Below are positions 25,229-35,268 of a stretch of DNA of 64,000 nucleotides, piece after piece (the stretch's first letter is position 1; each line of letters opens with the position of its first letter). The stretch covers positions 1,922,001 through 1,986,000 of the forward strand of contig CADDXC010000001.1 in NCBI GenBank assembly GCA_902809985.1, in the 5' to 3' direction. The notes beneath the pieces were generated by a model. It did not search any database, had not been told where the DNA came from, and saw only the letters and a list, made by a program, of their open reading frames with translations. Origin of the DNA: Clostridiaceae bacterium BL-3. Lineage in GTDB: Bacteria; Bacillota; Clostridia; Clostridiales; Clostridiaceae. Both the position numbers and the translations under genes were made by a program.

Positions 25229-26158
25229 TTATAATGTATTATTTGAACCGAGTATATCGGTTATTTTTTTCTCAACCAGTTTTCTTATCAATTCTCTTCC
25301 TGCACCCAAATATTTTCTTGGATCTATTTCAGATGGTTTTTCTACTAGAACTTTTCTTATTCCTGCAGTCATTGCAAGCCTTAAATCTGTATCCATATTA
25401 ATTTTGCATACAGCCATTGAAGACGCTTTTCTTAACATTTCTACTGGAATCCCCTTTGCACCAGCTATTTTTGCACCATACTTGTTACAAACTTCAATTG
25501 TATCTGGATCAACAGCTGAAGCCCCATGAAGGACTATTGGAAATCCCGGCAACTTTGATTGAATTTTCTCTAATATATCAAATTTTAGTTGTGGCTTAAA
25601 ATTCACCGGGAACTTAAAAGCTCCATGTGATGTTCCTATAGCTATGGCCAGTGAATCAACGTCTGTACTATTAACAAAATCAACAGCCTGATCCGGATCA
25701 GTGTATATATTCATATTACTTTGAACATTATCCTCTACTCCAGCAAGCACTCCCAGTTCAGCTTCTACAACTACACCACAAGCATGAGCATACTTAACAA
25801 CTTCTCTGGTCTTCCTTACATTTTCTTCATAATCATAGCGGGAACCATCAAACATTACAGATGTAAATCCGTTTTCTATACATATTTTTACTGTGTTTAA
25901 ATCTGGCCCATGATCTAGGTGCAAAGCGATATCTATCCCCGTATCCGCTACAGCAGCATCCACCATTGCTTTCAAATACCTAGGACCTATATATTTCAAT
26001 GCTCCCTTCGAGGCCTGGAGAATCACAGGTGATTTTTGAGCCCTGGCTCCCTCTACAATCCCCTGTATTATTTCCATATTGTTAACATTAAAAGCTCCTA
26101 TAGCATACTTGCCTTTGTAAGCTTTTTCAAACATTTTCTTTGTAGTAACTAATGCCAT
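25229..26158 (-). CDS. fba: Class II fructose-bisphosphate aldolase
   Basis: A 309-residue zinc aldolase: YAIGAFNVNN near the start, metal ligands in LHLDHG (about 82-87), EAELGVLAG, AIGTSHGAFKF and VLHGAS. Cleaves fructose-1,6-bisphosphate (or a related ketose bisphosphate) to two trioses. It follows phosphofructokinase by 30 bp and is the last gene of the transketolase operon, so it is probably the pathway's own copy; tagatose- or other bisphosphate specificity cannot be excluded. Confidence 0.9.
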   Translation of the reverse strand: MALVTTKKMFEKAYKGKYAIGAFNVNNMEIIQGIVEGARAQKSPVILQASKGALKYIGPRYLKAMVDAAVADTGIDIALHLDHGPDLNTVKICIENGFTSVMFDGSRYDYEENVRKTREVVKYAHACGVVVEAELGVLAGVEDNVQSNMNIYTDPDQAVDFVNSTDVDSLAIAIGTSHGAFKFPVNFKPQLKFDILEKIQSKLPGFPIVLHGASAVDPDTIEVCNKYGAKIAGAKGIPVEMLRKASSMAVCKINMDTDLRLAMTAGIRKVLVEKPSEIDPRKYLGAGRELIRKLVEKKITDILGSNNTL

Positions 26159-26187
26159 ATCAATACCACCTTCCTAATAATATAATT

Positions 26188-27141
26188 TTACAAGAGCTGA
26201 TTTAAAAGATCATATTCTTTATCTTTAGCTGAATCTATACAATTTACTCTTTTAAAATCCACATCTATTATTTTATTGTTTCTGATTCCTACGGCTCTGC
26301 ATGTTTCTCCCAGTCTCAGCAATTTTACAGCTCTAACACCCATTTTACTTGCTAAAATTCTATCAAAAACTGATGCTTTTCCGCCTCTCTGTACATATCC
26401 CAAAACTGTACTTCTTACAGCGATATTCAGCTTTTTCTGTATATATTTTTCAAGTTCTTCTATATTATACATTCTTTCGGTTATTATTATTATGTTATCA
26501 AGTTTACCTTTATTGATGTTATCTTCCAATTTTAAACATATAGTGTCAAAATTCAATTTTCTTTCAGGGGTAGATATTATCTCGCCGCCACCAGCTAAAG
26601 CAGAATACAACGCCAGATCCCCACAGTATCTTCCCATAACCTCTACAATAGTTGTTTTTTCATGAGAGGAATCCGTATCTTTTATTTTATCTATACAATC
26701 CATAACAGTATTTAAAGTCGTATCGAATCCTATGGAGTACTCAGTATAAGCTAAGTCATTGTCTATTGTCCCAGGAAGTCCTACAACATTGACTCCTAGC
26801 CTGCTGAGCTTTTCTGCTCCATTAAAGGAACCATCTCCCCCAATCACAACTAACCCTTCTATGCTAAGTCTCTTTATAGTTTCCAAAGCACTTCGCCTTC
26901 CCTGCTCCTCCATGAATTCAGAGCATCTGGCAGTTTTTAGTATTGTTCCCCCTTTTTCTGCGATTCTATCGACTTCATGACCTCCTAGAAGTATTACCTC
27001 ACCATTTATCAATCCTTTATACCCATGCTTTATTCCTAAAACTTCTATTCCATAATGATTTGCTGATTTAACTACCGCTCTTATTGCAGCATTCATTCCC
27101 GGAGCATCTCCTCCACTTGTCAAAACACCTAATCTTTTCAT
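26188..27141 (-). CDS. pfkA: ATP-dependent 6-phosphofructokinase
   Basis: A 317-residue PfkA: LTSGGDAPGMNAAIR at the N-terminus (ATP site), GGDGSFNGA, and the substrate/catalytic block GLPGTIDND with Asp 127-type base, followed by GFDTTLNTV and EVMGRYCGDLAL. Phosphorylates fructose-6-phosphate. Linked with an aldolase and split transketolase, it lets the operon turn transketolase products into trioses without relying on the central glycolytic copy. Confidence 0.9.
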   Translation of the reverse strand: MKRLGVLTSGGDAPGMNAAIRAVVKSANHYGIEVLGIKHGYKGLINGEVILLGGHEVDRIAEKGGTILKTARCSEFMEEQGRRSALETIKRLSIEGLVVIGGDGSFNGAEKLSRLGVNVVGLPGTIDNDLAYTEYSIGFDTTLNTVMDCIDKIKDTDSSHEKTTIVEVMGRYCGDLALYSALAGGGEIISTPERKLNFDTICLKLEDNINKGKLDNIIIITERMYNIEELEKYIQKKLNIAVRSTVLGYVQRGGKASVFDRILASKMGVRAVKLLRLGETCRAVGIRNNKIIDVDFKRVNCIDSAKDKEYDLLNQLL

Positions 27142-27249
27142 TATCTCTCATATCACTCTCTTTTATCTAAATTTGACTTATTCAAATTTTCAATAATTTC
27201 TTCAGCTATTTCGATCCAACTGTCAAAATTTTATTTCGCTACTTGATAT

Positions 27250-28578
27250 TTATATTAAAGTATTTCTTCTTTCCTTATCAAGGACCACAACTTTACCTGA
27301 GGCCTTAATTAGAAACCCAATAATAATGCCACCTAATGCTAACACAACTGCAAGGAATATCATACTTGCATTAAAGGAACCTGTCATATCTTTAATATAT
27401 CCAACAATGTATGGTCCAAAAAATCCTCCAAGGTTACCTATGCTGTTTATAAGAGCTATGCCACCTGCTGCTGCTGCACCAGTTAAGAATGAAGGTGGGA
27501 TTGCCCAGAATGGTGAATATGAGCCAAATGCTCCGCATACAGAAATAGTTAATAATAAAAATGCTCCTATTACACTGAATTTGGCAACATAAATGCTTAC
27601 TGCCATGGCTATTGCACTTATTACTAAACATCCCAAAACATGAAAACGTCTTTCATTTGTCTTGTCAGAATGATTGCCAACAAGATACATAACAATCATA
27701 GCACAAAGATACATGGCCCCTACAAGCCATCCTAAACCCATAGTACTGAGTTTAAATGATGCAGACATTCCTTTAGTAATAGTCGGAAGAAACATATTTA
27801 TTCCGTAATAACCTGTCATCCAGCAAAAATAGCCCAGGGACATTACCAGAACATCCCTATCCTTTAAAGCATCTATGAATGTATAACGTTTTGCTTTCTC
27901 TTTCTGAAGTTTTTCTTTTGTTGTAACATCTATAAGCCAAGCTAATTCTTCTTTCGTCAGCCACTTTACATTTTCAATTTTGTCATCAAGGTAGAATAAG
28001 CACACTATACCTAAGATCAGGCATGGTACACCTTCCAATATGAACAGACTCTGCCATCCTGCTAGTCCAAATATATTTATACCCAACAATACAGTTGCTA
28101 TTGGAGAACCTATCGCATTGGCCGCCGGTATTGCAAGCATGAATCCTGCTATAGCTTTTGCATGGTTCTTACTCTGATAGAAATTGCTTAAATACCATAC
28201 CATGCATGGATAAAAACTAGCTTCCATCGCTCCTAAAAGGAACCTAACTATATAAAATTGCATTGGGGTTTTTATAAGAGACATAATCGCTGCAATAAAT
28301 GCCCAGGAAATCATTATTCTTGCAATCCACTTTCTCGCTCCCCATTTAGTCATCATTGCGCTTCCTGGTACCTCAAATATAAAGTACCCTATAAAGAATA
28401 TTCCAGCCCCAAAGCCATAAACAGCACTTGAAAAACCAAGATCTGCATTCATTGTCAATGCAGCAAATCCAATATTTACTCTATCCATTATTGATATTGC
28501 AAAGCATATGAACAGAAATGGAATTAGCCTTAATGTAACTTTTCTAACCGTTGAAGCCTCAATTTGTTTTACGTCCAC
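27250..28578 (-). CDS. MFS transporter, anion:cation symporter (ACS) type
   Basis: A 442-residue carrier with 12 helices. N-terminal RLIPFLFICFAISIMDRVN is typical of ACS carriers for hexuronates, tartrate, galactonate or phthalate. GTG start with GGAGGTG five bases before. Between the SDR/transketolase genes and the kinase/aldolase genes, so likely the importer of the operon substrate. The 333-bp space before it holds a weak cre-like site (28740-28753, about 11 of 14 positions) and the hairpin at 28850-28883; the gene therefore may have its own promoter. Confidence 0.85.
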   Translation of the reverse strand: MDVKQIEASTVRKVTLRLIPFLFICFAISIMDRVNIGFAALTMNADLGFSSAVYGFGAGIFFIGYFIFEVPGSAMMTKWGARKWIARIMISWAFIAAIMSLIKTPMQFYIVRFLLGAMEASFYPCMVWYLSNFYQSKNHAKAIAGFMLAIPAANAIGSPIATVLLGINIFGLAGWQSLFILEGVPCLILGIVCLFYLDDKIENVKWLTKEELAWLIDVTTKEKLQKEKAKRYTFIDALKDRDVLVMSLGYFCWMTGYYGINMFLPTITKGMSASFKLSTMGLGWLVGAMYLCAMIVMYLVGNHSDKTNERRFHVLGCLVISAIAMAVSIYVAKFSVIGAFLLLTISVCGAFGSYSPFWAIPPSFLTGAAAAGGIALINSIGNLGGFFGPYIVGYIKDMTGSFNASMIFLAVVLALGGIIIGFLIKASGKVVVLDKERRNTLI

Positions 28579-28849
28579 AATAACACCTCCAAAAATTAAT
28601 AACTCTGTAACTTTTTCTAGTTTTTCATCAAATGTCTTTATTTTCTGTTAATCCAATTGAATATATATTTTCTTCACTTCTACCCTAATACAATTTTATT
28701 TACTTCAAAATATAAGTTTAATGCGATTCTAATGTACTTAGCAAACGATTACCATTACACTAAAATAATAATTTTGAAAATTCATTTTATCATTTTAATA
28801 TAAGAACATAAATTTGATAAAAAATTATTAAGAATATTACTTTTATAAT

Positions 28850-28883
28850 ATAGGATATCTTAGTATTCGACCAGATATCCTAT
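28850..28883 (-). terminator. Hairpin behind the SDR gene
   Basis: Perfect 10-bp arms (ATAGGATATC / GATATCCTAT) with a 14-base loop, 29 bp behind the SDR stop. T-run is weak, so it may only reduce read-through into the transporter gene. Confidence 0.5.
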
Positions 28884-28911
28884 GCTATAATTATCACAGA
28901 AACTTTATAGA

Positions 28912-29670
28912 TTAATCCATGTGCTGTCCACCGTTGATGTCTATATCCTCACCTGTTATATATGAAGCTTCTTCTGAAGCAAGGAAAGCAACTGTCGATG
29001 CAATTTCCTGTGTTTCCCCTGGTCTTCCCATAGGTATATTCCCAATAATTGCATCGGCCTGCTCTTTTGGAAGTGATTTCCATATTTCTGTGTTAATAAG
29101 TCCTGGAGCAACACTGTTTACTGTTATCCCATCAGGTGCTACCTCGCGGGCAAGGTTTTTTGAGAATCCTAATACTGCAGCTTTTGATGCTGAATAATGT
29201 GCACCGCCGAATATTCCACCGCCTCTCTTGCCTGATACTGAAGAAAGACTTATTATTCTGCCATGTTTTTGTTTCTTCATGACTTTCATTACAGCTTGAG
29301 TACATAAAAATAACCCGAACACGTTTACGTTGAATATTCTTTTCATATCATCCAATGTCATATCCTCAACAGTGACCTTCTGTGAGATACCTGCATTATT
29401 TACAAGGATATCTATTCTCCCATATTCTGCAAGCACCTTTTCTACCATGGCTTCGTTTGATTTCTTGCTTGTAACATCCAATGTTACACCTAGAGCTTTT
29501 CCTCCAGTCTTTTTAACAGCCCTTACAGTATCCCCTATACCTGCAGTATTCAAATCTGCTATAACAACTGCAGCTCCCTGCTTTGCAAGTGTCAATGCGA
29601 TAGTACGTCCTATCCCCTTTGGTGAACCAGCTCCTGTTACTATTGCTACCCTCTCGTTTAATTCAAACAT
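28912..29670 (-). CDS. SDR-family oxidoreductase (polyol/sugar dehydrogenase type)
   Basis: A 252-residue classical short-chain dehydrogenase: NAD(P) site TGAGSPKGIG (about 12-21), NNAG (about 90-93), catalytic Ser in SLSSVSG and Tyr-x-x-x-Lys in HYSASKAA, then PGLINT. Probably oxidises a polyol or reduces a keto sugar before or after the transketolase step. The C-terminus EDIDINGGQHMD is standard. Third gene of the operon, 57 bp from the transketolase gene. Confidence 0.88.
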   Translation of the reverse strand: MFELNERVAIVTGAGSPKGIGRTIALTLAKQGAAVVIADLNTAGIGDTVRAVKKTGGKALGVTLDVTSKKSNEAMVEKVLAEYGRIDILVNNAGISQKVTVEDMTLDDMKRIFNVNVFGLFLCTQAVMKVMKKQKHGRIISLSSVSGKRGGGIFGGAHYSASKAAVLGFSKNLAREVAPDGITVNSVAPGLINTEIWKSLPKEQADAIIGNIPMGRPGETQEIASTVAFLASEEASYITGEDIDINGGQHMD

Positions 29671-29726
29671 AATTTATCTCTCCTCACAATTTATTTAACA
29701 TATTGCTATATTTTTATAATCTTTTG

Positions 29727-30659
29727 TTACTTTAACATTTTTCTAGCTGTTTTTATTATATTAGCTACGGTAATTCCGTTAATCTCCATAAGCTTTTCAT
29801 AAGGTGCAGATTGTCCAAACTGATCTTGGACTCCTATTCTCGCTACTTTGCCTTTTCCTTCCTCCGCAACTACTTCACACACTGCACTTCCTAAGCCATT
29901 TATAACGTTATGGTCTTCAACAGTAATTATCTTTCCAATATTCAAGCATTCAACTACTGCCTCTCTATCTAAAGGCTTAATTGTATGCATATCTAATAGC
30001 TTTACAGAAATTTCTTCCTTTTCTAATTCTTTGGATGCTTCTAATGCTAGACACACAGTATCTCCATTAGCAATAATAGCTATATCTTTCCCCTCTTTTA
30101 TCTTCTTTGCTTTGCCTATTGTAAACTCTTCATCTTCACCATATATTACTGGAATAGCATCCCTTGTAAAACGAAGATATACAGGTCCATAAATTTCTGC
30201 TGCTTGTTGTATTAGCTTTCTAGCAGAATAATAGTCAGCACTCATAACTACTGTCATGTTTGGAAAAGTTCTAAGGACTCCCATATCTTCTATACACTGG
30301 TGGCTCGCACCATCATTAGCAGGAGTAAGTCCACCATGAGAACAAGCAATTTTCACATTTAGGTTTGGATAACAAACCTCTTGTCTTATCTGCTCACCCA
30401 TTCTTAAAGAACCAAATATGGCATATGTACTTATAAATGGTATCTTCCCTGTTGTAGCAAGGCCTGCAGCAACTCCACAAGCATTTTGTTCAGCTATGCC
30501 AACATTTATATGTTGATTAGCTAACTGCTTTGAGAATTCTCCAGTTTTACATGATTTACCAATATCTATATCAACAACATATATATTTTTATTCTTTTTT
30601 CCCAATGCTAATATTTCGTCTCCAAAAGCCTGTCTTGTTGCTTTTTTCATCATACTCAT
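29727..30659 (-). CDS. Transketolase, C-terminal subunit
   Basis: A 310-residue protein holding the pyrimidine-binding and C-terminal domains of transketolase: GIAEQNACGVAAGLA (with the catalytic Glu), FGSLRMGEQIRQEVCY, SHGGLTPANDGASHQ and the terminal GQSAPYEKLM. Its ATG overlaps the stop of the N-subunit by one base, so the two are made together as a split enzyme. Transfers two-carbon units between ketose and aldose phosphates using thiamine diphosphate. Confidence 0.92.
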   Translation of the reverse strand: MSMMKKATRQAFGDEILALGKKNKNIYVVDIDIGKSCKTGEFSKQLANQHINVGIAEQNACGVAAGLATTGKIPFISTYAIFGSLRMGEQIRQEVCYPNLNVKIACSHGGLTPANDGASHQCIEDMGVLRTFPNMTVVMSADYYSARKLIQQAAEIYGPVYLRFTRDAIPVIYGEDEEFTIGKAKKIKEGKDIAIIANGDTVCLALEASKELEKEEISVKLLDMHTIKPLDREAVVECLNIGKIITVEDHNVINGLGSAVCEVVAEEGKGKVARIGVQDQFGQSAPYEKLMEINGITVANIIKTARKMLK

Positions 30660-31492
30660 TACTTTAAACCTCCCTCTAATTCTTCCATAGCTTGTTTATA
30701 TTCTTCATCATTAGGAGCAACTCCATGCCATGAAGCTACATTTTCCATAAACGATACTCCTTTGCCCTTTACAGTATTCATTACAATACATTTAGGTTTA
30801 TCATTCTTTGCTTCCCTTATATAATCCAAAGTTTCAACTATCTCCTCCATAGAATGTCCATTAATTCTTTTTGTTTCAAAACCAAATGCATTAAATTTCT
30901 TTTCTATATCTTGATTTGGCATAATATCTTTACAGGCACCATCACATTGAAGTCCATTATCATCAACAAATACAACTAAATTATCTAATTGATATTTAAC
31001 TGCAGTTTCAACTGCTTCCCATATCTGTCCTTCTTGACTTTCTCCATCCCCCACTATAACAAAGACCCTGTAATCCTTTTTATCACGTTTGCCAGCAATG
31101 GCCATACCAACTCCTACTGAAAGGCCTTGTCCCAAGGATCCTGTAGATATGTCTATTCCTGGACACTTATTCATGTTTGGATGTCCCTGAAGGATTGATC
31201 CGTACTTTCTTAAGGTGTGTATAGTTTCATATGGGAAAAATCCTTGTAATGCTAATGCCGCATACTGAATTGGACAAACATGGCCTTTAGATAAAATAAA
31301 TCTGTCACGATCATCCCAATTAGGATTTTTAGGGTCAATATTCATTTCCTTAAAGTAAAGTGCCGCTACTATATCAGCTGAAGATAGGGAACCACCTGGG
31401 TGCCCAGATCCTGCTTCATAAATCATAGTAAGGGCTGTTTTTCTGAGCTCAATAGCTTTTTGTTTTAATTCCTCAACGCTTATATCCTTCAC
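30659..31492 (-). CDS. Transketolase, N-terminal subunit
   Basis: About 277 residues with the thiamine diphosphate binding domain: GSGHPGGSLSSADIVAAL, GHPNMNKCPGIDISTGSLGQGL and the GDGESQEGQIWEA...DNN metal/diphosphate motif. The frame opens at a GTG (31501), but GAGGTGAT covers it; the GTG at 31492 is correctly spaced and preferred. First gene of the operon. Split transketolases in such operons serve pentose, apiose or sulfosugar pathways; the dedicated substrate here is unknown. Confidence 0.92.
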   Translation of the reverse strand: MKDISVEELKQKAIELRKTALTMIYEAGSGHPGGSLSSADIVAALYFKEMNIDPKNPNWDDRDRFILSKGHVCPIQYAALALQGFFPYETIHTLRKYGSILQGHPNMNKCPGIDISTGSLGQGLSVGVGMAIAGKRDKKDYRVFVIVGDGESQEGQIWEAVETAVKYQLDNLVVFVDDNGLQCDGACKDIMPNQDIEKKFNAFGFETKRINGHSMEEIVETLDYIREAKNDKPKCIVMNTVKGKGVSFMENVASWHGVAPNDEEYKQAMEELEGGLK

Positions 31493-31527
31493 ATCAATCA
31501 CCTCGTTAAATATTTATCTGCTTGTGT

Positions 31528-31584
31528 ACTTGTCTACTAAGTTAACTTATAATTTTATTATACTCTGGATTCAATTTCTGTCAA
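31528..31584 (-). promoter_or_regulatory. Transketolase-operon promoter with candidate GntR operator
   Basis: Minus strand: TTGACA (31579-31584), 16 bp, TATAAT (31557-31562). Just downstream lies ACTTGTCTACT (31528-31538, plus strand), an 11-mer found again at 36564-36574 in the promoter of the FadR-type gene. Shared site and position suggest repression by that regulator. The gap up to 31870 otherwise shows only a 33-codon frame without ribosome site. Confidence 0.65.
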
Positions 31585-31961
31585 CACTAAATTTTTTAAA
31601 AATCAAAATGATACCGACTTTGTTGAAATATGTTTCTTCTTCTTCGAAATCAAAAAAATTTTTCTACCACGATAAGAACAAAACTTGGATAAATTATTAT
31701 TATGAATTTCTTAGCCAATAAGCTTTCCTTTGGAGTTAAAAGAGAGGTTTCCCTAAAGAAAAATACTAAAGAAATTACATGGTATTTCCAAGAACATTAT
31801 TAACAATTTTATGCCCGCGGATATGTAAAATACAATCAGAAAAATAATTTATCAACCAAAAACGTCATCAATCGAGTAGGAGGAAAATAATTATTTTATT
31901 TTCCGTCCTCTCACAGCACCGTATGTACCGTTCGGTATACGGCGCTTCCAGAGTTTACATC

Positions 31962-32788
31962 TTACTTTGCAGAATAACATTCCATGAAGCTGAAATACCC
32001 TACGTGTTTAAAGCGCTTATTGGATAGGACTTTTGTCAAAATAGGGCTATGGGCGGTTCGCCAATAACCCTTTCTTGTATTTGCCCACATCCATGCCATT
32101 TCTTCTTTCAAGCCTGCCCTTTTCAGATTTTCAAAGCGTGTCCGTACCCTTTTCCATCGTTTCCAAGTCACCATTCTAATACGGCTTCTCGTCCATTTAT
32201 CCATTTCTATTAAAAGACTTTTCATGTCTGCCAATTTGAAGTAGTTTACCCATCCCCTTGTGACCTGATTGAGCCTGGCTTTCCTTTCTTCAATTCCCAT
32301 TCCATTGCTTCGTCCTGTAACTTTTCGAATTTTCTCCTTTAGTTTTCCTATACTTTCCGGATGAACCTTGAGCCTTCCTTCTCTTCTGTACACATAGAAC
32401 CCATATCCCAGGTATTTAACCTTCCCTATATATGCTGTCTGTGTCTTTTCTTGGTTTACTTTCAGAAATAATTTCTTCTGTATATAGGGCAGCATATGTT
32501 CCAGCGTGCGCTGTGCCGCCTTCCTGCTTTTGCAAAATATCATCATATCATCTGCATAACGCACGAACCGGTGTCCACGCCTTTCTAGTTCACGGTCGCA
32601 TTCATTCAGCATTATATTCCCTAGCAAAGGACTAAGTGGTCCTCCCTGGGGTACACCTTTCCTGCTTTCCTCAAACATCCCTCCTGCCATAATCCCTGCC
32701 CGCAGGAATTTATGGATGAGTGATATTACCCGTCCATCTTTTATTGTTTCTGATAGAATTTGAACAAGTTTGCTCTGGTTTACATTAT
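31962..32788 (-). CDS. ltrA: Intron A reverse transcriptase/maturase, C-terminal part
   Basis: Carries RT blocks GVPQGGPLSPLL and the active-site RYADDMMIF, then the maturase (GIIM-type) region with VTRGWVNYFKLAD and a C-terminus typical of class C introns (KGYWRTAHSPILTKVLSNKR). It joins the N-terminal part at 34686-35268: removal of bases 32789-34685 gives an unbroken 470-codon frame reading KYFDNVNQSKL over the junction. Without that removal a spurious start inside intron B could be used. No endonuclease domain. Confidence 0.85.
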
Positions 32789-34685
32789 GGTTGGTAGAAG
32801 GAAGCCTTGGTTTTACCCTTGTACTCCCAGCCCCAATCAGAACCCGGCGTGTAGTTTTTCCGCACCGGGCTCCCCAAAACGATTCACAATTATCATCGCT
32901 AGACATCTGCATGTATTAATTCTGGATAGGGTAATTTAAACCATTCCTTAGTGCTTAGATAAGACCAATACATTCTATGTCTTTGGCTCCTTCTTCTAAG
33001 TGACCTAATCCATTGATTAACAACTTCCTGCCGTACATATACAAGCTTATTTCTACAGTGGTACAAGGAAAAGTATTGATAGAAACCTTTCAACATACTT
33101 ATCAATTGCTTCTGCTGGTCTCTTCTTTTCCAGTGACTATGTCCTTTAAGCCATTTATGAGTTTTATCCAAAAACTTCCTACAACTCTTTACCGTAGGTT
33201 TTCGGATTAACGCAAACTGTCCATTTGTACCAACCCCACTTATATGTTTAAATCCTAAGAAATCAAATGTTTCTGGCTTCTCATCATATTTAGCTTTTCT
33301 TTCTCTTGCATACCTCCCAAAAGAAAGAAGTCTCGTCTTTTCCTCTGCAAGTTCTAAACTAAACTTGTTCATTCGGTACTTTGAATATTTCTCAAACTTT
33401 TCTGCATCTCTTTTATATTGAAAGCAAGCCACATAGTCATCAGCAAACCTTATCAGGTATGCTTCGCCTTGTGCATATGTTTTATATTTCTTCGCAAACC
33501 ATAAATCTAAAACATAGTGAAGATAAATATTTGCAAGTAATGGGCTGATTGGTCCACCTTGAGGCGTTCCTTTTGTATTTATTGTAACTACCCCATTAAT
33601 CATTACTCCTGCTCTTAACCATTTCCCTATCATACTAATTATTACAGGGTCGGCTATTCTCAGCTTTATCATTTTCATCAACCATTGATGGTTTATATTA
33701 TTAAAGTATCCCCTAATATCGGCCTCATATATAAATCTTACTTTCTTCTTTACTATGCATTCTCTTAGTGTTTTGAGTGCTTGATGAGGATTTCTCCTTG
33801 GTCTAAATCCATATGAGAAATCCATAAATTCTTGTTCATATATGGATTCAAGAATTCTTGCTACCGCACGTTGTACAAGCCTATCTTCTACAGTAGGAAT
33901 GCCTAAAGGGCGTGTTTTACCATTACCTTTTGGTATATCTACACGCCTTACCGGCGGCGCTTTGTATTTCTTTTCTTTCATTCTCTTCCATATATCTTTT
34001 ACTCTTTCATCAATATTATATTCAAACTCTTTAGTTGTTTCTCCGTCTACGCCACTTGTCCCTTTCCTATTCATCATCTTCCATGTTTCTTTTAGAAATT
34101 CAGGAGTTATAATGTGGGCTAAAGACGTAAATACTGCTTTCTTGTCTTTGCGAGCTTTAATCGCTATCTCTTCCAATTTTGTTGACATATTCATCTACCT
34201 CTGTTTGTGTAGTTTATGTTTCCTTGACGAGAATTCATTTTGTCCTGTCGCTTCCCCATGTACGTGGCTTTCCCACGCTCCAAGTACTACCAACAAGTCC
34301 GACTCCCGTCACAGCTTCCGCTTGCTTGTGGATGGTCCTTTCGGCTTGCGTACTCTGCATTTGCAAAGACCGTGACGGGTCTCCCGGGTTCCTTGACAAT
34401 TCCTTTTCATCCATGCCATGCTCTCAGACCCCGCCGGAGTCTCCATTTCCCTCGCCTTTATCAGGAAACTACTATAGCCTTCCAAGTATTCGACCTTGTC
34501 GGCCTCCGGACGTACTAACGAGGCTCAATCGCTTCACTTACGTTATGGCCTAGATTCGCTCTATCTACGCTTAGTCTGTGTCGTTACCTTCACAGACCCA
34601 AGACTCGATTTCAGGTGAGGCGGCTGTACCTCTTTCCTGAGTTGGAATTTCACCAACTGAAATTGCCCGGCTTAGCCCGGCGCAC
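32789..34685 (-). mobile_element. Group II intron B, inserted in the RT gene of intron A
   Basis: Minus strand: begins GTGCGCCGGG at 34685; a domain V-like hairpin (GAGCCCGGTGCGGAAA...CGCCGGGTTC) lies near 32842-32880; ends at 32789 as judged by the host frame. Length 1897 bp. Its own 431-residue RT gene (32899-34194) is intact. The insertion sits inside codon Asp of KYFD in intron A's RT. The last bases (ACC) are not the usual AY, so the exact end should be checked. Confidence 0.8.
32899..34194 (-). CDS. ltrA: Intron B reverse transcriptase/maturase
   Basis: A 431-residue group II intron protein, complete: RT blocks with DIPKGNGKTRPLGIPTVEDR, YGFRPRRNPHQAL, GTPQGGPISPLLANIYLHY and the active site RFADDYVACF (FADD rather than YADD), then a maturase region with FLGFKH and a basic C-terminus (RSLRRRSQRHR). 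No endonuclease domain. It differs strongly from the RT of intron A, so the two introns belong to different classes and the nest did not arise by self-duplication. Confidence 0.88.
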   Translation of the reverse strand: MNMSTKLEEIAIKARKDKKAVFTSLAHIITPEFLKETWKMMNRKGTSGVDGETTKEFEYNIDERVKDIWKRMKEKKYKAPPVRRVDIPKGNGKTRPLGIPTVEDRLVQRAVARILESIYEQEFMDFSYGFRPRRNPHQALKTLRECIVKKKVRFIYEADIRGYFNNINHQWLMKMIKLRIADPVIISMIGKWLRAGVMINGVVTINTKGTPQGGPISPLLANIYLHYVLDLWFAKKYKTYAQGEAYLIRFADDYVACFQYKRDAEKFEKYSKYRMNKFSLELAEEKTRLLSFGRYARERKAKYDEKPETFDFLGFKHISGVGTNGQFALIRKPTVKSCRKFLDKTHKWLKGHSHWKRRDQQKQLISMLKGFYQYFSLYHCRNKLVYVRQEVVNQWIRSLRRRSQRHRMYWSYLSTKEWFKLPYPELIHADV

Positions 34686-35268
34686 CGAAGTATTTCTCCA
34701 AATCCATATCAACTACATATCTGTACCCTTCTGTTATATTTGTTTTGCATTTCTTAAGCGCATCATGGGCACTTTTCCCCGGTCGGAATCCAAAGCTGTT
34801 GTTCGAAAATTGTTTCTCAAAGATGGGAGTTAATATTTGGCTTATCGCTTGCTGGATTAATCTGTCTACAACTGTGGGAATTCCCAGTTTTCTACTCTTT
34901 CCACCTTCTTTGGGTATTTCTACTCTTCGTACCGGCTTGGGCCGGTATTTTCCGTCCCGGATGGATTGTATAAGTTCTTCCCGGTTTTCTCTCAAGTATG
35001 GCAGAAGTTCATCTACCTTCATTCTATCGATTCCACCTGCACCTTTTTTCCTTTTTACTCTCCTGTATGCTATATTCAAATTGTCTCTGGCTAGGATTAA
35101 CTCAAGCAATCCACCTGTCTGCTTGTTTGTGTTGGTGATATCGGTTTTAATCATCCTTGCTGGCTCACACACTTTCACATACTCTTTCTGTTCCGCAGAT
35201 ACTATTTGTAAATAGCCTTCGTTTTGAAGTTGTCTGTGTTTTGATTTGCCACTTTTGGTAACCTTCAT
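34686..35268 (-). CDS. ltrA: Intron A reverse transcriptase, N-terminal part (interrupted)
   Basis: First 194 codons of the RT of intron A: RRVEIPKEGGKSRKLGIPTV, FGFRPGKSAHDAL, then VVDMDLEKYF, where the inner intron begins. In the unspliced message translation runs 4 codons into intron B and stops. Bases 35269-35672 ahead of it are intron A domain I-type RNA with no gene. Confidence 0.85.

Noticed and set aside
31702-31803. 33-codon plus-strand frame in the transketolase leader
   Set aside because: No ribosome site, opposite to the operon, and no similarity recognised.
34179-34553. Overlapping plus-strand frames of 92-177 codons
   Set aside because: They lie antisense to or inside the RNA part of group II intron B and have no ribosome sites or family marks; shadows of intron sequence.
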